Origin: Toxorhynchites rutilus septentrionalis
Lineage: Eukaryota > Arthropoda > Insecta > Diptera > Culicidae
Direction of reading: 5' to 3'
NCBI RefSeq assembly: GCF_029784135.1
Contig: NC_073744.1
Location: 64,740,593-64,804,592 of the forward strand
DNA: 64,000 bases
The position numbers and the translations under genes are program-made. This document shows, one piece after another, positions 47,501-59,500 of this stretch. Positions within the stretch are counted from its first letter, which is position 1. Every line of letters begins with the position of its first letter. The notes beneath the pieces were generated by a model. That model was given only the letters and a program-made list of their open reading frames with translations, was not told where the DNA came from and searched no databases.

Positions 47501-50500
47501 GAACAACTCAGATGACGATTGGATCGCAATTCTTGAAATGGTAACGCAGCAGATAAGCTGCGAAAATCGATTCGACAAGATCGATCTTTTTATGAAGATC
47601 GCCCAATCCTACTTGTACTGGGTACAGAATCTTACTATAACGTCCATATAAAGTGAAACGAAAACTTGACTTATGATGCAAAAAAGTAGTTACACCATTA
47701 ATGGACGGTTTATTGTTTAACCCGTTTAACCAACTCAATCCAACGAACTTTGACAGTTATCAGGTATGCTATAAAGATCCACGGATTAGTATTAGTAACA
47801 GTTCGGCTGAAAAGTTCATAAGGTTGACGTCTAGATGGCGCCTCTTGTAAAAACCCACTTGACTATCACAAAACACCATCTTTCAATGGATACGTGTCAA
47901 AATTTGACAGCAATCGGTCGATTGGTCCGTGAGTTACAGCACTGAGAGTAACTTTTGTTATTGTGAAAGGCTCGAAGGCAATTATGTTGAATAATAAAAT
48001 TGAATTTTGCAAAAAAAATGTTTTACTGTGTTACCTTATAAACTTTTCAGGCGAACTGTTAAATAGCGTGCGGTTTGGGAGGAATTCTAAACAAAATTTT
48101 AGTTCACTTTGTCTCCGAGTAAAATTTTGTGAAAAAAACATACTGAAAAACGGGTTAGTATCAACAAATTCATAAATTTGCGTGTGTTTCTGAACACAAC
48201 ACTGCACGCTATTTTATATGCGTGAGTGATGTCAAACCACGTTGAACTCAACCATCGATACATACATACGTGTTACATGAACAAGATTTTTGGGGTGAGT
48301 CACTTCATTATGCATTGAAGTCCATTTGACGAGGAACAATCAAATGAGATATCCGAGACGTAGAGTGAGATAGCAACTAAAAGCCCGAATGACTGTTGAG
48401 TCATGTTGACGGAGAAACTGCTGGAAGAAGCTAAAACTCATTTCCAGTTGAATACGAAGGCGAATTTCTCCACAGTCCGCTGAGTACCCTCAGTTGAATA
48501 TGACTTTTTCGAGCCCTGATTATAAGTGCTTCATAGAGAGTTTCTCCCACGAACCAATCCATCTCGTATTGATAAAATAATGTTTTTTTCTGTCACCGTT
48601 CCCAGGTTACGACAACACGCTCCACATCGTCCCCGCCCTCTCGATCTGCGACAAGACCAAACAGGTTGATGCTACCTTCAACCAGGATGAGATCACATCC
48701 TTCATCGTGCCCTTTATCGGCCCGCACGAGTGTCCTAATCCCCAAACTTGCCCAAACAACTCGCACAACCTTTCGTCGGTGGCTTCGCACCGTTCATCGA
48801 TCGCATCAGAAATAAGCACCAAGTCTAGCCTCAGCTCTGAACTGGCCAGTCCTGGGTCAACCCAGCAATCATCGGGGATGAAGCGATCGGAGTCGGTGTA
48901 CACGACCCACAAGATCGACGAAATATTTTCATTGAATAGCATCTACAGTCAGCTGTACGGAGGAGATGAGCAACAGGCACCGGCGGCGGTCGCTACTACG
49001 CCGATAGCGATGAAGACGATTGAGAACTTTTTCGCGGAAGGAGCTGGAGCCCTTGGGGCGAAGGATGAGAAGAGTGGGACGAAATGCTCAACCCCACAGG
49101 AATGCTGTAGCAGAACGATCAGCTCCAGCATCGAATCTACGATATCGGTTTCGTGTCCTTATCCAACGTGCTGCAGCTGGTGGAGGACCCTTACCGACGA
49201 ACCACGGGCTATTTTAGGATACTCAGATGGATCGATTTGTGTTGTAGGTAAGAAATATCGTTTTAGTGAACTAGTCGAAATAAATCTATTATATCTATCC
49301 CATACATCAGCTTTGACGCCGAACTGTCCCTTTCTGGGGAACACCAACTGCGAACGAGGTTCCATCGACAAGCTGGTGATTTGCCAGGATAATAATAAGG
49401 AAACAATCAGTCTGATGATTAACACATCAACCAAAGAGCAGTGGAAGTTGCTGCTGGAGCAAAAATCCATCAAGTACACCTTTCCAGGGGATATCTCACC
49501 GACTTCTAGTCAAGATTTGAAAGCGGAAATGATGAAGACGCTGGGAGAGTTTAGCGAAAAACCTGACTCAGGAACTATGGATGACTGGCAGATAGTCCTC
49601 GCGCTGCCCAAAGATTTGGGCGGTGCCGAGGGTTCCAGTGATCAAGCCCAGGGTGATAAAACTTCTAGCCCAAGCGGATCAGATACTCAATCGAGTGATG
49701 AGTTTGAAAAAGTGGAAGGAGAAGGGTTCAATGACGAAGGAGAAAAAGAAGGAAAAGACCTACCAAGTGGGATACCCAAATTGTTTCCGGCTGCCAAAGC
49801 GAGGCTGCTCTCATTGAGGGATTTAGGAGCTAAGAAGATTGGTACTTTAAAGTTAAAGCTTTCCGATAGTAGAATTAAGGCCAAGGAGAAAGAGAGAATC
49901 AAAGAACAAGCGGGTAACCTGGCCGTGGTGGAGCTACCCGGTATGTATCCGGAGATTTTGACCACCCCTGCTGGTCCGTATTTCGTTGTGCAATACTTGG
50001 ATGGACAATACTTGCTAAGTGCCCTCCACACGTACTCCGACACCCTATCTGTTCATAGCATGGATATCAGTTTGATCCCTCTACACATCTACAAAGTACC
50101 AGAACAATGCAAAACTACCATTCTCACGAAGAACGTCATTTATGTTGTGCATCAAGTGAATTTGGAATCGGAAAAAACAACGGATAGCACAAACTCATCG
50201 TCTAATGCCAACGAAGAGGCAACTGGCAGCAGTCAGGCAAGACGAAGCACTGAAAGTAGCATAGAGAATCTTCCGAGCAGCCAAAATCAGACACAAACGG
50301 ACGATGGGGATGATTCGACGGAAACCACAAACACCAATTTGGTGAATGCTGTTTCCGTTGTGAGCTGTCAAATGGCTTCGATCAAGATGAGTGACGATTA
50401 TGAATTCAACGAGCATGCAATGCTGGCACTGTTTCAGTTCCCGAACGAGAAAATACTCGACATTCATCGAGTTAGTTCTCTGGGTGAGAACAACGGTGAC

Positions 50501-53500
50501 AAGGAACCAGAACCAGAATCAAAACCCAAGCAAGAGGATCCGAACGACACGCGCTCACCATTTATCAAGTCAACCGTGTCCAATTACCTGAAAATGCAAA
50601 GGAGCCTTCGCATGGACAAAAAGTTGGAAACCAACGAGGGTCAGGTTATGATAAATGAATTTCCTAAGGTTGAATTCGACAAAGCTGTGATTGTCACCGA
50701 CAAAAATCTGTACGCTGTCGAACTGTGCGATACAGCGCGGAATTTATTTCTGAAGCTGGCGCAGAAATCGATTTGGGCTGCTTGCGAGGACTTTTGTACC
50801 ACCTTTGGACTTCCGTTGGCAACATGTATCGAGTACGCCGGTGACCAACTGCTAAAGAAACGAAAAATCACAGAGGCTCTGATGACTTACAATGTGGCAA
50901 GGTTATCTCCAATGAAAACTGCACTCAAGTTCGCAATGGTCAACGAAAACGGGGCGCTAATGAAGCTGTGCTCGATGGCTTTACGCAATTCGCATATCAT
51001 CAATAGTCAGTTTGTTATGCATGATGTTATGAAAATTCTGGTCGATGAGGCCCACTTAGGAAACGTTATTTACGATTCTCTGATGAATGTAAGTCGAGTA
51101 ATTAATATTGATTATGAATAGATGATTATGTTTATGTTTTTTTCTCTTCGTTCTCAACCAGCTTAACGCTAAAATATCACTCAAACCTATCAACGCGGGA
51201 GCTCAATGCAGTGATTACTCTTACGATAACGATGACGTCTCGTGGGATGTTCAGATTTCGACAACGGCGCAATTCCATCTATCGAACCTAATGCTACTCA
51301 CTTTGTGCGAACGCTGTGTTCAGGACAAAAACTATATCCCACTGTGGAACTTTATCGTAACTAATAGCAAATATCATACCAGTCTGGCGTGTATAGTCCT
51401 CGCCCAGGGCAAACTTTACTCCTCAGCCGTACTTCTAGCGATGACTCGAGGAACCTGTTTAGATGTATTCAGTTGTTTGGTCGGTATCTGGGAACAGTTG
51501 GCCGAAAGCAATCCGGAGATAAACGCCTACGCGTACAATCTATCCAACGAGTTGTTCATGGAAAGTTTGATTTATCTCCAGGGTTGTACCATGGATTATT
51601 TCGAGATGATTCGCAAATGTATCGCAAAGTTTGATATCAACGTTTTGGAACGTCTGATCCGACAGCTGAATCCGTTCCACCCGATCTATCGGCCGCTGAT
51701 GCACAAGTTATCCAATCACGACAGTGCCTCCCGAGAGCTGGACAAGAACCTTCTGATGTTCTGCAAGGCATTGATAGAGACTTTCCTAGTCGTTTCAATC
51801 CGAGCGCAGATGCTGAAGATGCACAGTGGGAATTTCCTGAGTGCGCTCACGCTGGTTCGTGTCCATTATGACGAGAAACTGGTGGAAATTCGACTGAGGC
51901 AATACTCCCCAATCTCCGCCGGTTTCTCACATGCTGGGTGTGTACGGGACAAGGTTGCATATCTTTGGGGCTCTAATGGGGTCAATTGTGCACTGAGTAG
52001 AACCTCGCTACAAGGTGATCCGCTAAATCCGAACGGGAGTCCGCCGAATGCAGCGTTTATGACGCAACTGGACCTGGAGGTACTGGCCGTACAGTGTGGA
52101 AGACTGCATACACTGCTTTTAACAAATAACGGGGTGAGTATATTAATTTATTTGAGGCAGTATTCTAGTCTAGTAATTTGCAAAATATATTTTTTTTCCT
52201 TCATATTTCTATAGTTTAGACATTCAAGAATATACCCTAGAAAGGTCTCATCGAAAATCCTATTATTTACCGAGTTAGAGCCTTTTAGTGATGCGGTATC
52301 TAACCTGGTATGGCCATAACAATGAACTTCAAACGCGTTTTTCTTGAAACTAACTTTTTCAAACTGGCGTGCACGATATCTCAATTTCTACTGAACCGAT
52401 TCATGATTCATATGGATACAATCTGCATGCATCTTACTATCGCATGGACCTCTAAAATATGATATTTTAGTTTAGTTTTACTATTTTAAAAAAATGGGAA
52501 ATATTAGAAAAATCGTTTTAAACCACATTTTGTTTTTCAAACGGCCGCCATTTTGTCAAGAAAGATGTTTTTGACTTGTCCGAGGTTCATGCGATAGCGG
52601 CATCTTTACTAATTCAGAATCTGTTTGATTTTTTTGTTTCAGATATCCAGAAGGGCTGGTTTCGTGTACGCCATGGCACAACTTTTTTTTTGAACGCTCT
52701 CACTTCATCAGCTTGTAACAATTCTAGTTATGAATATTTTTTCTCCGTTCAATTTTTGTTCTATTGTTATTGTATTGTTTCATAGGGGCCACAAACACGT
52801 GCTAGTCATGGTATCGTGTTCAAGACACGACCACATTGTTAACGAAGAATAACCGACGAGAAACATACATTATAGACATCCATGAACAGAATTGCCAATG
52901 TTCCACTTTTCCCTGGCATGCCTGATATAGATGGGCAAATCAGCTCATCATGGTGAGCGGCTCAGAGCCGTTCAGCTCATACAAGTAAGCTGCTCATTTG
53001 AAACAGCTCTTCAGCTCAATTGATTTTTGCAGTTGTCCACACAATTGCATAACTACCATGGGACATTTTATAGTGTGCATTCTCTTAATAGACGGAAAGC
53101 AGAAAAATAAACGAGTTTAATTTGTAATTGTACACAAGTTAAAACTAATATGAATTCTAATAATATAATATACAACAAATATTGAATGCTGAAATCCAAC
53201 ATAGAAGATGCTTAGGATATGCTGAAATTAAAAAACAGAAGAGCCAGCAGTAGCCAAATAAAATGCCTTCAGAGTAATTGGCCGAGACATCGTTTTTTGA
53301 TAAAACTACCGAGATATTATTTTTGCATCCAAGGATATAAAAATAAATCTACTAACAGGCGCAACGAGAAATAATTCTTCGGGATGACAAAGGTAACAAT
53401 GTTTATTATCTTGTTTGGCCTTGTAAGAAAAATTTAATGAAGTAACGAACGATTGAATATATTCAAAATAAAAACCTTTTTCCTATCTGGCATCTCTGCT

Positions 53501-56500
53501 AAAGCTAAAGCACGAAGAGGGACACACGGAAACAAACTGACGTCATATCATAAAGCGCGGGAGACGAAAAATTCTTTCGCGTCTCACAATTCACACTCTC
53601 TGCGCTCCACAGCTATGCAGCTCTTCAACTCAACAGCTCAGCAGCTCATCAGCTCTGCTGCTCATCAGCTATGCTGCTCATCAGCTCAGCTGCTCATCAG
53701 CTAAGCTGCTCATCAGCTCAACAGTTCAGCAGCTCATCAGCTCAACAGCTCAGCAGCTCATCAGCTCTCCAGCTCGGTAATGAGCTGACGAGCTGCGTTG
53801 TTCTCATTGTGAGCCGATCCGAATCCGCTCACTATGATGAAGCGATTCGAATGAACATACCAAATTACCAAATTCAATTCGATTCTAGTTTGAATTTTCT
53901 CGAACCGACTTACTCGTTTCGAAATGCGGAATGCCACCCTGATTTGTCTGCTTTATTTTCTCTGTCTGATGAGTTATTTTTCTTCACTCAAGCGCATACG
54001 GCTGGTACGAAGACGCGCTATTGTTTTGACATGGGACTATGTCTTTGATTTTCTTATAGGGGGGTAACTCTACGAAAAATGTAATGATTTATTAAGAGTT
54101 TTCAAACGCATATTACTTAAAATCGTTATAGCGACATATGTTGTGTTGTATACCATTAGACAGGAAATTTATCCAGCAATTTTTTGCTTGAAACACGAAC
54201 AGAAAATATAGTGAAAAAGTTAAACAATTTGACGATAAAAATGGATATGTTTATTCGATTGCACTAACCACTCGCTTTCCTCCCTGACTCAACGAGCAAT
54301 ATTTTTGCCTACATTCGGGCGTTAGTTCACGATGTTAATCGATGCGTATTATGAATTATTCTCTATTGTATGTTGTATTGTATGTTGTCCAATCAATTCG
54401 TGCTCAATTCACGTTTTATCGTGTAGGTCTTGCTACTAACAATTTATGTGATGTTGGTCCAGGATATCATGATATCGAACATGTTGTTTGGTAATGTAAA
54501 AAATCCAATCAAAGAATTTAACTGGCTGTAGAATTTAGAGGTTCGAAAGAGTATACTCACCAATATCAGATTATGAAAGCTTGGGCAGTCGCGACTTAAT
54601 ATTATATTCCCCATATATGACTTCTTTTGAAGAAAATGCTATTTTTATCCATAATACATTTCTGTAGTCATTCGTGATGACAGAGGAATAGTGTCGACGT
54701 GCGATGGCGACTTCCAATTAGGGGCCATAATTTGGGTCCCAAACTCGTTAGTGTAATCCCTATCAGATTAGAAGACACGAAACCAGTTTTCAAATGTTAA
54801 AATTTTAATGAAAATGTTTACATCATGTTATTTAATTACAGTAAAACCTGTTTTTGTGCGGTTTTTTTTGTGCGATTTTTTTTGTGCGGTTTTCTGTTTT
54901 TATGCGTTTTTTTTTGTGCGATTTTTTTGTGCGGTATATGAGAAGAAGCATATTTGATGAAGTTATCGCCCATTTAGTTTTTTCGATGGTTTATATGCAT
55001 TTCAGTGCGAAGAAGGCATATTTGCATCTCAATTATCCACTTCTGAAATGATTCCCCTCCTCCCATCAAATGCTCTAAGTTTTTCTAAGTTTTTGCATGA
55101 CATGATATTTAACAGCATCACGTTTCGGCATGCAACTAAAAGCACAAAACAGCCACGCGCAACCGAAGAGGCAAAGTGTCCCATCGCAAAGCAGGGAAAC
55201 AAAAGGAAATTGAACGGTGAACGGCGTGGATTTGAGTAATTTTCTTGGGGGAAACTTTTTTTATGGGACCGCATCTACCGCACAAAAAAAGTTTTTTTCA
55301 AAATGAGTACCGAACACGGTTTTTTAAAGCTACTGGTGAAGTTTTGCACGATTATTTTTATGCGGTCCCTATCCCCCGCACAAAAAAAAAGGTTTGCCTG
55401 TACTTGAAACACTTATTTCACCATTTGTCTATACATTTCCAACATTGGTACTGAAGCTTTTCTTTATAATATTAAGCTGTCTTCAAAAACAATTTCTCTT
55501 TTTTTACGAAACGGTAGCGCAGCGGTAATATCACCGAAGAAGAAACCGATGGCCTAAAGCAGCGTTAGATAAGTTTTCTCTCTTTTCTTTTTATTTCTCA
55601 CATTCTTATACGGTTTGCGGTAGCATTTTGGGGGGTTCTTAAGTATTGATGTGTGTGCATGGATTTGAAATTCTCTGTTATTCAGGGATGTCCGGGTGAT
55701 ATCGAGATGGCTTGGATTGATCGCAAGTGTGAAGTGTGTGTGCGCCCGAGTGTAAGTCCGGTGTCGTTATTGACTATTTAAAGCTCGATTCACCGAAACT
55801 TGCCCAATTATAATGATTTGCTACTCTTAAGCGTCATTCATCTCATCTAACCCGTATCTTATAAGGGAAGTTCATACAGGAAACGGTTTTTTGTGGCTTC
55901 CATTTGATGTATCAATTACAGATTTAGAACAATGAAAAAACTCAATTCAAATGCAATCACTACGCACAATCAAAGTCCTATGTCAAGTTCCTGTCCGTGC
56001 TCCTAGGCCCAGACCCATCAACTTTTTATGCGTAGCTTAGAACGAGCGAAGAGAAAAGGGGGCGCTAGAATTTAATGTGTGTGCATAAAATGAGGCGGGC
56101 ATCACACAAGTAAGGAGTGTAGTGTTCATTTTGGGTTCACTTGTTACTGAGTTTGGTGTGTTTCGTACCAAGAGAGAATACGTGTTTGTTATGAGCGCGT
56201 TGATGGAAATTGAACTCGAACGCAGCGCAGCGTATGTTTTTTGAAGACTGGAACATATCTTTTACATGAAATGGCAAAGAGCAGCGCAATATATAATAAG
56301 CTCCTATGTCAAGATCCTGTCCGTGCTCCTAGGCCCAGACCCATCAACTTTTTATGCGTAGCTTAGAACGAGCGAAGAGAAAAGGGGGCGCTAGAACTTA
56401 ATGTGTGTGCATAAAATGAGGCGGGCATCACACAAGAAGGAGTGTCGTGTTCATTTTGGGTTCACTTGTTACTGAGTTTGGTGTGTTTCGTACCAAGAGA

Positions 56501-59500
56501 GAATACGTGTTTGTTATGAGCGCGTTGATGGAAATTGAACTCGAACGCAGCGCAGCGTATGTTTTTTTGAAGACTGGAACATATCTTTTACATGAAATGG
56601 CAAAGAGCAGCGCAATAAATCCGTGAAAATGTTCATAAATAATACCAGTACGAATTGACATAAAGAACAGAGTCATAAATTTCAGCATGAAGGGTACAGG
56701 CTTGCTTTGTTGACTGCTTTTCTCATATGGTTGTCGTGATAATCAGTCAATGTGAGATTTCTTTCAATTTCTTTATAAAACAATTTGAATTCGGTTTTCA
56801 CGGATATACTTAATAAGAGTATTTCTAACACAATTGTTGGAAAATAAGTGTTATTGGTTCAATAACAAGCCCAAACGAAGGGTGGCCCATTTCGATGCGC
56901 CTGGTCATATCTATCCTATCCGCGAAAAAAAGGTAGTGTGTCTGATCGAGTGATCGCTCCGTAGATCTAAAACAGCTATACGCACGACGGAGCTAAATGC
57001 TTTTAATTTCACAGCATTCAATGTATGATTACATTTGCCATATTGCCTAATGCATGTGTTATTTTCGGACCTTTATATAGAATTTGCAAATTTCTCTACA
57101 GGTTTACTCGATGGGGGCCAACAGTTTGGGACAGCTCGGCATTGGCAGCCACGTATTGAACGCCCTCCAGCCAATGCTGGTCCAGGCTTTGGATGGAAAA
57201 AATATCACGCATATTTGCGCCGGACAGTATCACAATGCCGTTGTGGCTAATGGATTTTTATATACCTGGGGGTAGGTCTTACGTCAAATCAAAATTCAAA
57301 AATTATTGTTTGTTTTTTCAGGTGGGGTATTTTCGGACAGTTGGGGCACGGTTCGGTAGCGGATTGCCCCAAGCCAAAAGTAGTGGAGTTTTTCAAGAAA
57401 AAGGTTTGTCGTCAGTACGATATTCAAGTAATTATGTAGTTCATTGCTTTTTGTGAATCCGACAGAATATACAGCAGATTGCCCTTGGCCATGCACATAC
57501 TCTAGTACTCTGCAAGCAGGACAACAATACCAAAAATGTTCTGTACGTTTTCGGTTCTAATCACTACGGACAGCTCGGGTTGGGCCAAGAAGATCGGTTC
57601 AATGTGACGATCGATACCAGAAATGGAAAATCATTCGTACTTTCGCTGATACCACGCCGGTTAGACTTTTGCGAAGAAATCTCGCTGATCGACACAAAAC
57701 TTTTCGTTAATGTAAGGAGGCTTCATTCTGATGCATAGCTTTGCTTGCAAATTATTTTATCTTCTCCCTTTAGTTGGTTCTTACCGCCAGCAACAAACTT
57801 TACACTTGGGGCGCATCACCGCAGTCCTTACGTCTGGCCACTCAAGCTCGTAAACGTGCAAAGTCTTCACATAAAAGTCGTTCCTCGCAACACACGGGAC
57901 CAGCACCTGGTACCACATCCAATACCAAAACAAATGAACCACCGTCGTCAGCTGTTTTATCACCCACTAGTCAAGGTGACCAATCGGCTGCCGCAGAAAA
58001 TGTTGAAACTGAGCAGAAACCAGAGCAACCAAGGAGCAGAACAGAAGAGGAGTTGAAGTCGCCAACTGTGCCGATTCCGGATATTAAGATTGAGGACACT
58101 AGTGAAGAATCGAGGACTTCGGAGCTGGAAGGAGATAGTCAAACGCAATCAACAATTGGTGAAGAAGTCGCGGAACATTTGGTTCCCAGCCTGGTCGATA
58201 CAACGCTTGTGCGGGATGATATTGTGAAGGTAGTTTCAATTATATATTGGACAGATTTCGCGCCAACTCGATCAGATGTCGGCATGACTCTCTCAGAACT
58301 TTGTGAAACTTTCTGGGCGTGAAGACCTTACCTGAGTAAGCAACTTGACATACTTAGTTTTCCGAAAGTTTAACTAGACTAGCATTTTTTTTTCCTGTTG
58401 GGTACATTTTCCAGTACGACCAGTTATTTGATCTATTGTGGCGAGACTAGCATTTGGAAAGGGCTAAGGGGCTAAAGGGTTTTTCTAACAAAAACTTTCT
58501 CAATATTGAATTGAAATTAAGTTCATTTCTTTTTTCAGTACAGAAAGCCAACCCAAAACAAAAAAATTAAGAATAATAACAAGAATGTTGAATGAGTGCT
58601 TTAGAGGTCCTTATTTCAAATCAAATGTGATAAAACTTATGACATAATTTTACATTAAATTTATTTTTATTCACCTGATCTTAGAACATGTACATTAGGG
58701 TGTCAATGAAAATGGTCATCTCCAATTTCAAATAGTTACCCAATAAAAAATGTTCACCACATCGAAAAAACAAATATCAGCTCAATCGGACTTAAGGGAG
58801 AGTGGCGCAATGCGGTCAAAGCTTGAATTTTTTTTAAAATCGAAAAATCACCCAAGGGGAGAGTAAAAAAAAAATTTGGTATGCCCTATGTCTTAAAATT
58901 GCATGAAACGATCTAGTGTCATCTCGATTTTTTTTTTTGTCAAAAATCGACACTCTGGGACTTAGTTTTTTTCGGAATACGAGACGAAACGTATGGTATC
59001 TCTATTTTTCATTCTGAACTTGTTGCGAAATGTGATTTGCACAATAATATACCCTATGCATAATATTAGCACATTCGAACTTCATTTATTAGTGTCACAG
59101 ACATTAAAATTTGAGTTTTTTTGAAAAACGAAATATCACCGAAAATCGGGGTTGGCACCAACTCATGAAGTTCGAATGAATGAATATTTTACATAGGGTA
59201 TATTATTGTGAAAATCAACATTTCGCAACAAGAAAAATCGAGATAAATGTTTTTATTGGTACCCAAAACCATACGTTTCGCCTCGTATTCCGAAAAAAAC
59301 CAAGTCCCAAAGTGTCGAATTTTGACCAAAAAAATCGAGATGCCACTAGATTTCGACGTTTCATGCAATTTTAAGACATTTGACATCAATTTTTTTTTGA
59401 AACTTTCTTTTTTTTATTTTCTTTACTCCCCCCTTGGGTGATTTTTCGATTTCCAATAAATTCAAACTTTGACCGCTTTGCGCCATCTAGAAAATCCAAG

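Noticed and set aside
51291..52214. Separate gene starting at the ATG at 51291
   Set aside because: The frame is continuous with the solenoid segment upstream through a good acceptor at 51161, and ends at a donor at 52134; it is one exon.
53600..53780. CRISPR-like array
   Set aside because: Units are contiguous with no unique spacers; it is a minisatellite in a eukaryotic intron.
59180..59441. Overlapping frames on both strands as small genes
   Set aside because: They lie in the right arm of the fold-back element and are a by-product of its sequence.
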